In this document: piece by piece, positions 19,131 through 26,357 of the stretch
Position numbering within the stretch: the stretch's first letter is position 1
Layout: the number at the start of each line of letters is the position of its first letter
Position numbers and translations under genes: made by a program
Notes under the pieces: generated by a model
What the model was told of the DNA's origin: nothing
The model's database searches: none
Seen by the model: the letters and a program-made list of their open reading frames with translations, nothing else
Origin: Bacteroidales bacterium
GTDB lineage: Bacteria > Bacteroidota > Bacteroidia > Bacteroidales > JAFGHD01
DNA: 64,000 nt
Assembly: GCA_016939365.1 (NCBI GenBank)
Contig: JAFGHD010000020.1
Location: 33,181 to 97,180 of the forward strand
Direction: 5' to 3'

Positions 19131-19164
19131 TTGTCAGGAAAGCCTTATTTTTTTATTATATTTG
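19131..19164 (+). promoter_or_regulatory. Promoter of the copper-uptake operon
   Basis: TTG (19131-19133) is followed after 23 bases by TATATTTG (19157-19164). This fits the TTG-N17-23-TAnnTTTG promoters of Bacteroidota, at the long end of the spacing. Transcription would begin near 19170, giving a leader of about 20 bases. Confidence 0.5.
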
Positions 19165-19176
19165 CAAGGTATTTCA

Positions 19177-19191
19177 ATTACCATAGGTAAT
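19177..19191. promoter_or_regulatory. Palindrome overlapping the receptor start codon
   Basis: ATTACC-ATA-GGTAAT is a perfect inverted repeat whose right arm includes the first two bases of the ATG (19190-19192) of the TonB receptor gene. It may be a repressor site just downstream of the transcription start or an mRNA hairpin that covers the start codon. Confidence 0.45.
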
Positions 19192-21553
19192 GAACAGGGG
19201 AGCATGCATAGCCCTGATATTGTTTTCATTGTCATATTACGCCTGCGCGCAAAGCGGTCTGATCATTACCGGAAAGATACTCGACGGGGATGAGTTGCAT
19301 CCTGTCCCCGGGGCGGAAATCATCCTGAACGAAAAATCTGTCGGAACACTAAGTGATGCCTATGGAAACTTCCGTCTGGACGGACTTTCATCCGGCACTA
19401 TCACATTAACGGTCAGGCATATCGGGTATAAGGTATTGCGAAAGAAGGTTGAGCTGGCGGATGAAAACATCGAGTACCTTACACTTTTGCTGACTCCTGA
19501 TATTAAAACATTATCTGAATTCGTACTCACTGATAAGGCACCCGGCCGAAGTCGTATACCGGGCAAGGCCATTCCGGTATCCCGCATGAGTCCTCTGACT
19601 GACGGAACCGTGCAGCATGATCTGGGAGATTATATGCGAAATGCCGCCAACATCTCCGGCATCAGGAAAGGTGCCATCGGCATTGATCCGGTGATCAGGG
19701 GATTCAAATACAGCCAGTTGAACGTCCAGATAAACGGAGGTCACAAGATCGAAGGGGGGTGCCCCAACCGGATGGACCCGGCAACTTCACATGTTGAAAT
19801 GGAAGACCTTGAATCTGTATCTGTGATAAAGGGGCCTTACGCATTGAGATTCGGCCCTTCGCTCGGTGGTGTCATCTCCCTGGAAACGCATATTCCGGTC
19901 ACGGCCAGTGATTTTTATACATCGGTTCATACCTTGCTGGGTTACGAAAGTAACTGGAACGGTTTCCGGGAACACCTGCGTGTTACTGCCGGCGGCAGGG
20001 GATACTTCCTCTCCATTACCGGGGGAAGGAAGGAATATGATGATTACAATGCGGGAACCGGAGATTTAATCCCCTCTTCATTCACAAGATACAACTTCAA
20101 ATTACAGGCGGGAGCCCTGCTGTCCGATCATCAGAAGCTGGTTCTGAGTGCAGAAGAGCAAAATGGCTATCATGTTGCATTTCCCGCCTTGCCCATGGAT
20201 GAACGGCGCGACCACACCCGCCTTGCCTCAATGGACTATTCTTACCTTCCGGAGGAAGGCCGGATCCGGTCAATCATTGCAAAAGCGTATTATTCCGTTA
20301 TCAATCATCTAATGGACAATAAAGAAAGACCCTCTTCGGATACCGTGACGGCGGTATCAGAGATCGATGCGGTGAACAGGGGAGTCCGTATGGAAGCAAG
20401 CCTGCATGCCGGTCAGGGAAATCTGACCCTGGGAGTGGATATTGAGAATATTCTGAAGGACGGTCAGAGGACCAAGTCGATGATCCTGCAACCTGCATTA
20501 CCGGTAAAAAGGGAAAGTCTTTGGAATAGAGGCGTTATTGTCAATACAGGTTTCTTCACGGATTATTCCCTGATGCTCGGAAGTTATGAAGTCACACTGG
20601 CCGCACGGCTGGATATAAACCATGCGGAATCAGGAGCACTTGAGGTCTTTGGCGGTAACCAGCAGGAGTTGTACAGGTTCGGTAAAGACTCGATCCGGTC
20701 GGATTTTCTGAATTTTAGTGTGAGTGCCGGTGTCCATAGGATGCTGAATGAGTATGTCTCGTTTTCACTTGCACTGGGAAGAGGTGTCAGAAGCCCCGAT
20801 ATGACAGAACGATTTATTATCCTTCTTCCGATCGGTTACGATCCCTTTGATTATCTGGGGAATCCTGCCCTTAAACCTGAAACCAACAACCAGATTGACA
20901 TCGGCCTGAAATATCAGCAGCCGCAATGGGGTGAAGCCGGTTTGACCTGCTTCTACTCCCTTGTGGAAAATTTTATTACAGGACAAATCATTCCACCCTC
21001 CGTTCAGAAGCCTCTGTCCAAAGACGTTGTGGGAGTAAAAAAATTCCACAACGGGGGCCTTGCCAGGCTAAGGGGATTCGAAATGGAATATACCTCCCCT
21101 GGCAGCCTGCTGATCTCGGGAGGTATCCGCGCATCTTTCACATACGGTACTATCGCTGAAGCGGTGCAATATACCACCGACGGACAGGGTGATCCCACAG
21201 GACAGGAGGTGATCGCGAATGATGCACTGTCTGAAATACCACCCTTTGAAGCAAGTGGGTTCATTCAGGGGAACATCGCAGGAGGCAAACTGAAACCCAA
21301 AATCTCCTGCAGGCTGGTAGCTCCCCAGAATCATGTTTCAGAAGTACAGTATGAAAAAAAGACACCCGGCTTCATCGTGGCGAACATCGCCTTCATCGCC
21401 AGGCTTAACGGGCATATCGAAATAAACGGGGGGGTGAACAATCTGTTCGATGCATCCTATTATGAACATCTGAACCGGAACATCATAGGTTCGGAATTGC
21501 CGTTATATGAACCCGGCCGTGTTTTTTATATCAACCTGGTTTTTTCATTATGA
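19190..21553 (+). CDS. TonB-dependent copper receptor, OprC-like
   Basis: A 787-residue outer-membrane receptor with a signal peptide (residues 1-20), a carboxypeptidase-regulatory-like domain (about 25-105), a plug (about 120-235, containing DPVIRGFKYSQLNV and VIKGPYALRFG) and a 22-strand barrel ending in the C-terminal Phe-x-Leu (residues NLVFSL). In the plug, GGCPNRMDPATS places Cys191-x3-Met195, and His373-x-Met375 follows in the barrel region. Pseudomonas OprC binds copper through CxxxM and HxM with almost the same separation (about 180 residues; here 182). Copper import is therefore inferred from sequence and from the MbnP/MbnH neighbours. First gene of a five-gene operon; its stop overlaps the next start (ATGA). 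Confidence 0.9.
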   Translation: MNRGACIALILFSLSYYACAQSGLIITGKILDGDELHPVPGAEIILNEKSVGTLSDAYGNFRLDGLSSGTITLTVRHIGYKVLRKKVELADENIEYLTLLLTPDIKTLSEFVLTDKAPGRSRIPGKAIPVSRMSPLTDGTVQHDLGDYMRNAANISGIRKGAIGIDPVIRGFKYSQLNVQINGGHKIEGGCPNRMDPATSHVEMEDLESVSVIKGPYALRFGPSLGGVISLETHIPVTASDFYTSVHTLLGYESNWNGFREHLRVTAGGRGYFLSITGGRKEYDDYNAGTGDLIPSSFTRYNFKLQAGALLSDHQKLVLSAEEQNGYHVAFPALPMDERRDHTRLASMDYSYLPEEGRIRSIIAKAYYSVINHLMDNKERPSSDTVTAVSEIDAVNRGVRMEASLHAGQGNLTLGVDIENILKDGQRTKSMILQPALPVKRESLWNRGVIVNTGFFTDYSLMLGSYEVTLAARLDINHAESGALEVFGGNQQELYRFGKDSIRSDFLNFSVSAGVHRMLNEYVSFSLALGRGVRSPDMTERFIILLPIGYDPFDYLGNPALKPETNNQIDIGLKYQQPQWGEAGLTCFYSLVENFITGQIIPPSVQKPLSKDVVGVKKFHNGGLARLRGFEMEYTSPGSLLISGGIRASFTYGTIAEAVQYTTDGQGDPTGQEVIANDALSEIPPFEASGFIQGNIAGGKLKPKISCRLVAPQNHVSEVQYEKKTPGFIVANIAFIARLNGHIEINGGVNNLFDASYYEHLNRNIIGSELPLYEPGRVFYINLVFSL

Positions 21554-21933
21554 CAGTAATACACCACATGAAAACCCTGATCATACTGAATATGATCATC
21601 ATCCTGGCTGCAATGTTGGGGTGCACCCGTTATGACGAAAAATTGGCGGTCGAGTATAGTATCTCCAAATCCTATTCGGATGTCAATGTTCAATTCCGTG
21701 ATGGGGATGGTGTTTTACGCGACACGATAATTCATTTGCAGAGCATTGAGGATCAATGGCAATACCATTTTGAGGCCAGACGGGGAGATATAGTGTATGT
21801 ATCGGCCATCTACTTCGATTCCTCATCCACTGTCACGGCAGGAATCCTATTGGAAGGCAAACTGTTCAAACAGGGAAGCAGCAATAAGGAACCCGGAAAA
21901 TACGTTACTGTATCCGGGACGGTACCCTATTAA
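21550..21933 (+). CDS. Small lipoprotein of the copper operon
   Basis: A 127-residue lipoprotein. A hydrophobic signal ends in a lipobox (AAMLGC), leaving a mature part of about 100 residues that begins CTRYDEK. The mature domain is beta-rich (VEYSISKSYSDVNVQF, YVSAIYFDSSSTV, ILLEGKLFKQG) and by eye resembles the small beta-sandwich of MmpS-like accessory proteins; this is weak. An ATG six codons later (21568) is a possible alternative start, but the chosen ATG overlaps the receptor stop by four bases and suggests coupled translation. Its place between receptor and MbnP suggests an accessory envelope role in metal uptake. Confidence 0.7.
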   Translation: MTVIHHMKTLIILNMIIILAAMLGCTRYDEKLAVEYSISKSYSDVNVQFRDGDGVLRDTIIHLQSIEDQWQYHFEARRGDIVYVSAIYFDSSSTVTAGILLEGKLFKQGSSNKEPGKYVTVSGTVPY

Positions 21934-21941
21934 ACAACCAG

Positions 21942-22751
21942 ATGGAACGTCTCATTAAATTATTATTCATAGCCGCAGCGGGTATCGCCCTTCTGGCAGG
22001 TTGCAAGAAAGAGACAAAAATCACCGAAGTGAGCAGCGGCAAGATCATCATTTGTTTTGATCACCGGGTGGATGACCTGCCCATGGTCCGTGACTCCCTG
22101 ATGTACACCAATGAGGCGGGCAATCCATACATGATCAATGAAATTCAATATTTCATTTCAGACTTCACCCTTTATGGTGCCGGCGGAAGCCAGGTGGTCA
22201 TCGATGATTGGAAAGACATCCATTATGTGGATACGGATATTCCCGAAACATGGACATGGGAAGTCTATGACGAGATACCCCAGGGATGGTACGATTCTGT
22301 TTCCTTCACCTTCGGCATCACTGCCGAAAAAAATAAATCGTTCATGTATGTCAATCCTCCCGAAAGGGATATGTTCTGGCCGGAATATCTGGGAGGGGGA
22401 TACCACTACCTGAAACTGAACGGCAAATGGCTGCCGGCAGGTCAGGCATACCAGACCAGGCCCTTTGATTTCCACCTCGGTATCGGTCAGATATACTTCA
22501 GCTATCCCGACTCCATCACCGGATATGTGCAAAACTATTTCACGGTATGTCCTCCGGGTTCTGCCCTTCAGGTGATCAATGGCCAATCCACGAAATTCAA
22601 CATCGTCATGAATATTGAAAACTGGTTCAAGGAGCCCCATATTTATGATCATGACCAATGGGGCGGTTATATCATGCAGAACCAGGATGCCATGGCTTTG
22701 GCAAGGGAAAACGGACACAATGTATTCACTTTGGAACTGTGCAAAAAATGA
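21942..22751 (+). CDS. MbnP-family copper-binding lipoprotein
   Basis: A 269-residue lipoprotein with lipobox ALLAGC and mature start CKKETK. Family marks of MbnP are IIICFDHRVDDLPM near 35-48, YTNEAGNPYMINEIQYFISDF near 55-75, MFWPEYLGGGYHYLKLNGKW near 144-163, FDFHLG near 175-180 and NIENWFKEPHIYD near 224-236. In methanotrophs, MbnP and its relative CorA bind copper using a kynurenine made from tryptophan by the di-heme enzyme MbnH. Trp146 in the MFW motif is my candidate for such a residue, which is inference. The gene lies nine bases after the small lipoprotein and overlaps the next start by ATGA. Confidence 0.88.
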   Translation: MERLIKLLFIAAAGIALLAGCKKETKITEVSSGKIIICFDHRVDDLPMVRDSLMYTNEAGNPYMINEIQYFISDFTLYGAGGSQVVIDDWKDIHYVDTDIPETWTWEVYDEIPQGWYDSVSFTFGITAEKNKSFMYVNPPERDMFWPEYLGGGYHYLKLNGKWLPAGQAYQTRPFDFHLGIGQIYFSYPDSITGYVQNYFTVCPPGSALQVINGQSTKFNIVMNIENWFKEPHIYDHDQWGGYIMQNQDAMALARENGHNVFTLELCKK

Positions 22752-23404
22752 ATACCTACAGGCTGCTGTCCGGCATGGTTATTCTGTTATGGGGTTTCCT
22801 TCCAGGGTGCAGGGAAAAAGATGACATTCCTCCTGTGATCACATTGAAGGGAAGCGGTTACATGACCACCGAACTCAACCAGCCATTTTCCGATCCCGGT
22901 GTTACTGCAACAGATGATTCGGATGGAGATATTACGTCAAGGGTATACGTTGAAAGTGATCTGGACATCGACCGGGTGGGGATTTACAATCATGTTTACC
23001 GGGTGACTGATCAATCCGGTAATACAGCCAATCCGTTGGTCCGGGAAATTGAGGTGGTTAACGGATCGAGGCAATACGAAGGCAACTATAACGGAACAGA
23101 TAAAGGAATGTTCCCGGATGCGGACAGCCTGGCCTTCAGCACATATCTACGGTTTGATTCCACACTGAATCACAGAATGATCTTCTCCGGTTTCGGAGGG
23201 CAATCCGGCTGGGTTGTGATGGCAGATATCTCCGGGGGATTGATGATCATTCCCTTTCAGGTAATCCAGGATTCTCTGGGTGGGTTCAATATCCAGGGGG
23301 CGGGCACGGTCAGCGACACCCTGATTGAAATGAATTATACACGTGAAACAGAAACAGAAATTCTTCTGAGAAATGCCGTTTTCAACAAAATACCGAAAGG
23401 ATAA
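22748..23404 (+). CDS. DUF5011 (Ig-like) lipoprotein of the copper operon
   Basis: A 218-residue lipoprotein beginning MNTYRLLSGM, with its signal ending FLPGC and the mature part starting CREKDD. The ATG at 22748 overlaps the MbnP stop (ATGA) and replaces a longer frame that would start inside MbnP. Residues about 25-105 are one bacterial Ig-like DUF5011 domain (PPVITLKGSG, DPGVTATDDSDGDIT, NHVYRVTDQSGNTA). Residues about 110-218 are a beta-rich domain I do not recognise. DUF5011 domains usually serve as spacers or adhesion modules at the cell surface. It sits between MbnP and the di-heme enzyme, which suggests a scaffold for the two. Confidence 0.85.
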   Translation: MNTYRLLSGMVILLWGFLPGCREKDDIPPVITLKGSGYMTTELNQPFSDPGVTATDDSDGDITSRVYVESDLDIDRVGIYNHVYRVTDQSGNTANPLVREIEVVNGSRQYEGNYNGTDKGMFPDADSLAFSTYLRFDSTLNHRMIFSGFGGQSGWVVMADISGGLMIIPFQVIQDSLGGFNIQGAGTVSDTLIEMNYTRETETEILLRNAVFNKIPKG

Positions 23405-23417
23405 ATATGGCCTTCAA

Positions 23418-24581
23418 ATGCCAGGTTTGTTCCCGGTAGCGGTCATTGTCGCTTCATTGATTTTCAGTTGCAGCAAAAAGGATGACGGCACGGAACCAGA
23501 ACAGCCCTATCAACCACATCCATACTCCCTGGAAATACCCTATGGATTTCCCACCCAGTTGAATATTCCTTCAGACAACCCGCTCACAGAAGAAGGGGTG
23601 GCATTGGGAAGATACCTTTTTTATGACGGCAGGCTGGGGGGACGCGACCACCCCGACTCCCTGATGAGCTGTGCCACATGCCATCTTCAGCAAAATGCTT
23701 TCGAATGTGGTACGGATCACCCGGTATATACCAACGGATTTACCCATGGCATCAACGGTAAACCGACTCCCCATGTAATGCTGCCGTTGTTCAATCTCGT
23801 CTGGAACAGTAACGGTTATTTCTGGAATGGCCTTGTCGGTCCCGACAATCCAGACGAGCATTACCGGAATATCGAGGATATAGTATGGATGGGTGTAGTG
23901 GTCGAGCACGAAATGGACAGCGATACGAACCGTGTCAGGGAACTCATACAGTCCATACCGGGCTATCCCGACCTGTTTGAAAAAGCGTTCGGGTCGCGCC
24001 AGGTAACGATGCGGAATATCGGAAGGGCCGTTGCACAATTCATCAGGACGATCACATCGGCCGAATCAAAATTCGACAGGTATCTGCGCGGGGAAGAACA
24101 GCTCTCTCCGCAGGAGTTGAATGGATTTGTTCTTTTTACCACTGAAGAGGGGGCAGACTGTTTCCACTGCCATGGCGGCTCGGGAAATCCCCTTTTTACG
24201 ACCAACAAGTTTTACAATAACGGCAAGGATTCATTGTTTACCGGACCGTATGAGGATCCAAGGGACCGGTATCATGTCACCGGCGACCCCATGGACCTGG
24301 GCGCATACAAAGCCCCAACCCTGAGAAATATCATCTTTACTGCACCCTATATGCATGACGGCCGTTTCGCTACACTAGACTCTGTAATCCATTTTTACAA
24401 TACCAGTCTGGTCTGGTCACCCTATATCGATCCTCTGATGCATCATATTGCCAATGGCGGAACACAGATGATTCCCCAGGAAGTCAGCGATCTGAAAGCC
24501 TTCATTCTTTCACTTACCGATTATCAGATCCTCAGCGACCCCGACCTGGGTCCTCCTGAGAAGTTTCCCGACGAGGAGTAG
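23418..24581 (+). CDS. MbnH/MauG-like di-heme cytochrome c peroxidase family lipoprotein
   Basis: A 387-residue lipoprotein (signal MPGLFPVAVIVASLIF, then SCSKKDD). Two haem c motifs are present, CATCH near residue 85 and CFHCH near 248, with the family motif APTLRN and APYMHDGRF near 300-316. This is the CCP/MauG family, which uses H2O2 and two covalent haems. The MbnH branch oxidises a tryptophan of MbnP to kynurenine. The start at 23418, 13 bases after the preceding stop, is preferred; an in-frame ATG at 23373 would add 15 residues and overlap the preceding gene by 32 bases. Last gene of the operon. A plain periplasmic peroxidase is the alternative, but the MbnP partner argues against it. 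Confidence 0.88.
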   Translation: MPGLFPVAVIVASLIFSCSKKDDGTEPEQPYQPHPYSLEIPYGFPTQLNIPSDNPLTEEGVALGRYLFYDGRLGGRDHPDSLMSCATCHLQQNAFECGTDHPVYTNGFTHGINGKPTPHVMLPLFNLVWNSNGYFWNGLVGPDNPDEHYRNIEDIVWMGVVVEHEMDSDTNRVRELIQSIPGYPDLFEKAFGSRQVTMRNIGRAVAQFIRTITSAESKFDRYLRGEEQLSPQELNGFVLFTTEEGADCFHCHGGSGNPLFTTNKFYNNGKDSLFTGPYEDPRDRYHVTGDPMDLGAYKAPTLRNIIFTAPYMHDGRFATLDSVIHFYNTSLVWSPYIDPLMHHIANGGTQMIPQEVSDLKAFILSLTDYQILSDPDLGPPEKFPDEE

Positions 24582-24741
24582 TCTGTTCTCATCGGAAACA
24601 CACTCACGAGGCAAACGGATACCTGGAATTATCGGCAAATGCCAGACAAAGAGAAGTAGGAACGTTTTTCATTGAATCCAAAAGTTCTATTTTCGTCCTT
24701 CCTTAAGAGGATATTAATCCCTGATCAACACTTTGAAACTG

Positions 24742-25401
24742 ATGCAGAAATCAGGCAGACTGGCACGATGGCTTGGAAGACTGTCGTTTTTAATCCTGTT
24801 CCTATTGGCAGCCGACATTATTGCAATGTTCATTTACTACCATATGGTAAAGAACTTTATCGCCAGCCAGCCTCAACAATTCCGTGCCGATGTTGCAGTG
24901 ATATTCTATGGTGATACCAAGGATGGAGAGCTTGGTGATGACAGCAGGCTTCGTGCAGACAAGGGGCTTGAACTTTACCGGAGCGGGAGCATCAGTTATT
25001 TCATTTGCGCAGGGGGATACCGGAACGGCCAGCTCTCCATTCGTCCGCACATGATGAAGGAATACCTTGAAGACCGGGATGTTGATCCGGCACGGATTTA
25101 TTATGACTCCCTCTCATTCAACACCATAACGAACTGGGAGGAGGCCCAAAAGATCATCAGCCGGCGGGGCTTTCAGAGAATTGCAGTTGTCAGTGCCCCT
25201 TGGCACGTCTATCGTATAGCAAAGATGATCGGAGATGATTCGGTCATTTTTTCAGCCTATGATTGCCGGTTGCATACACTGATTGATTACTGGGAGTTGG
25301 TCGGAGATATTCATCATGAGTGGATCAGTCTCTCTCTTTCGGCGTTGCTTGATAACACGACACGGAACAGGCTGGTTGGCTGGATCAGGGAAAATATTTA
25401 A
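24742..25401 (+). CDS. DUF218 / SanA-YdcF family membrane-anchored protein
   Basis: A 219-residue protein from ATG 24742. One membrane helix (residues about 15-36) is followed by a DUF218 domain: DVAVIFYGDTKDG near 50, DSRLRADKGLELYRSG near 65, SYFICAGGY near 82, YDSLSFNTITNWEEAQ near 120 and VVSAPWHVYRI near 145. The family is linked to envelope integrity (SanA, ElyC) and its reaction is not settled. The helix topology puts the domain outside the cytoplasmic membrane. It is five bases before the EamA gene and probably cotranscribed with it. Confidence 0.85.
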   Translation: MQKSGRLARWLGRLSFLILFLLAADIIAMFIYYHMVKNFIASQPQQFRADVAVIFYGDTKDGELGDDSRLRADKGLELYRSGSISYFICAGGYRNGQLSIRPHMMKEYLEDRDVDPARIYYDSLSFNTITNWEEAQKIISRRGFQRIAVVSAPWHVYRIAKMIGDDSVIFSAYDCRLHTLIDYWELVGDIHHEWISLSLSALLDNTTRNRLVGWIRENI

Positions 25402-25406
25402 GGGCA

Positions 25407-26327
25407 ATGAACAAGCAGGTCAAGGCCATTATGATGACCCTGGTGGTAATACTCTTCTGGTCCACTATTGCTTCCGCTTTTAAAATCTCCCTGCGGTACC
25501 TGCCTTTCCATCAATTGTTGCTACAGTCCACATTCGTTGCATGCATAATTCTATTTATCATAATCACCACAACAGGCAAGGTTGGCATGCTGAAACGCCT
25601 GAACCGGAAAGACATCCTACATTCCGCTTTCATGGGATTGCTCAATCCTTTCCTGTATTATCTCGTGTTGCTGAAAGCCTATTCATTACTGAAGGCCCAG
25701 GAGGCCGGTACCCTGAACTATATCTGGCCCGTAACCCTGGTACTTCTTTCCATTCCACTGCTCAGGCAGAGGATCTCGTGGACAGGCATGGCCGCAATAT
25801 TGATCAGTTTCTCAGGCATAGTGGTCATTTCCACCCAAGGAAACATCTCTTCACTAAAGTTCAGCGATCCGCTGGGTGTCGGGCTGGCACTGTGCAGTTC
25901 GGTTTTCTGGTCGCTTTACTGGATCCTCAATATGAAGAGCCGAACAGATGAAGTGGTCAAGCTTTTTCTCAACTTTCTCTTCGGTTTCATATATCTTGCC
26001 ATTTCGGTGCCCCTCCTTTTTGAAATGAGCATACCTCATCTCTATGGAATGGCAGGCAGCATATATATTGGTATTTTTGAGATGGGGCTGACCTTCGTGC
26101 TCTGGCTCAGGGCGTTGAAAATGGCAAACCATACAGCGGCCCTCGCAAACCTGATATTTCTTTCACCATTCCTATCCCTGATCATCATTAGGTTTTCTGT
26201 TGGCGAGCTCATCCTGCCCTCCACCATCATGGGATTGATACTTATCACGGTGGGAATTATCCTGCAGCAGAACTGGGGAAACCAACGGATTCATCCCACC
26301 AGTCCCGGCTCAGGCAGGGATGAGTGA
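25407..26327 (+). CDS. EamA-type drug/metabolite transporter
   Basis: A 306-residue membrane protein with about ten hydrophobic helices and the internal duplication of the EamA/DMT superfamily. The first repeat begins MTLVVILFWSTIASAFK and contains LNYIWPVTLVLLS; the second begins LCSSVFWSLYWILN and contains ANLIFLSPFLSL. Members export amino acids, nucleobases or other small metabolites; the substrate cannot be assigned. Converges on the histidine-kinase gene 31 bases downstream with no clear terminator between. Confidence 0.88.
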   Translation: MNKQVKAIMMTLVVILFWSTIASAFKISLRYLPFHQLLLQSTFVACIILFIIITTTGKVGMLKRLNRKDILHSAFMGLLNPFLYYLVLLKAYSLLKAQEAGTLNYIWPVTLVLLSIPLLRQRISWTGMAAILISFSGIVVISTQGNISSLKFSDPLGVGLALCSSVFWSLYWILNMKSRTDEVVKLFLNFLFGFIYLAISVPLLFEMSIPHLYGMAGSIYIGIFEMGLTFVLWLRALKMANHTAALANLIFLSPFLSLIIIRFSVGELILPSTIMGLILITVGIILQQNWGNQRIHPTSPGSGRDE

Positions 26328-26357
26328 AATATTCATATTATTGCGAATCAGATTGGA

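Noticed and set aside
21550-24581. Reading the operon as a haem or general cytochrome peroxidase system
   Set aside because: The MbnP-family sequence and the CxxxM/HxM receptor point to copper; a plain peroxidase would not need a TonB receptor and MbnP.
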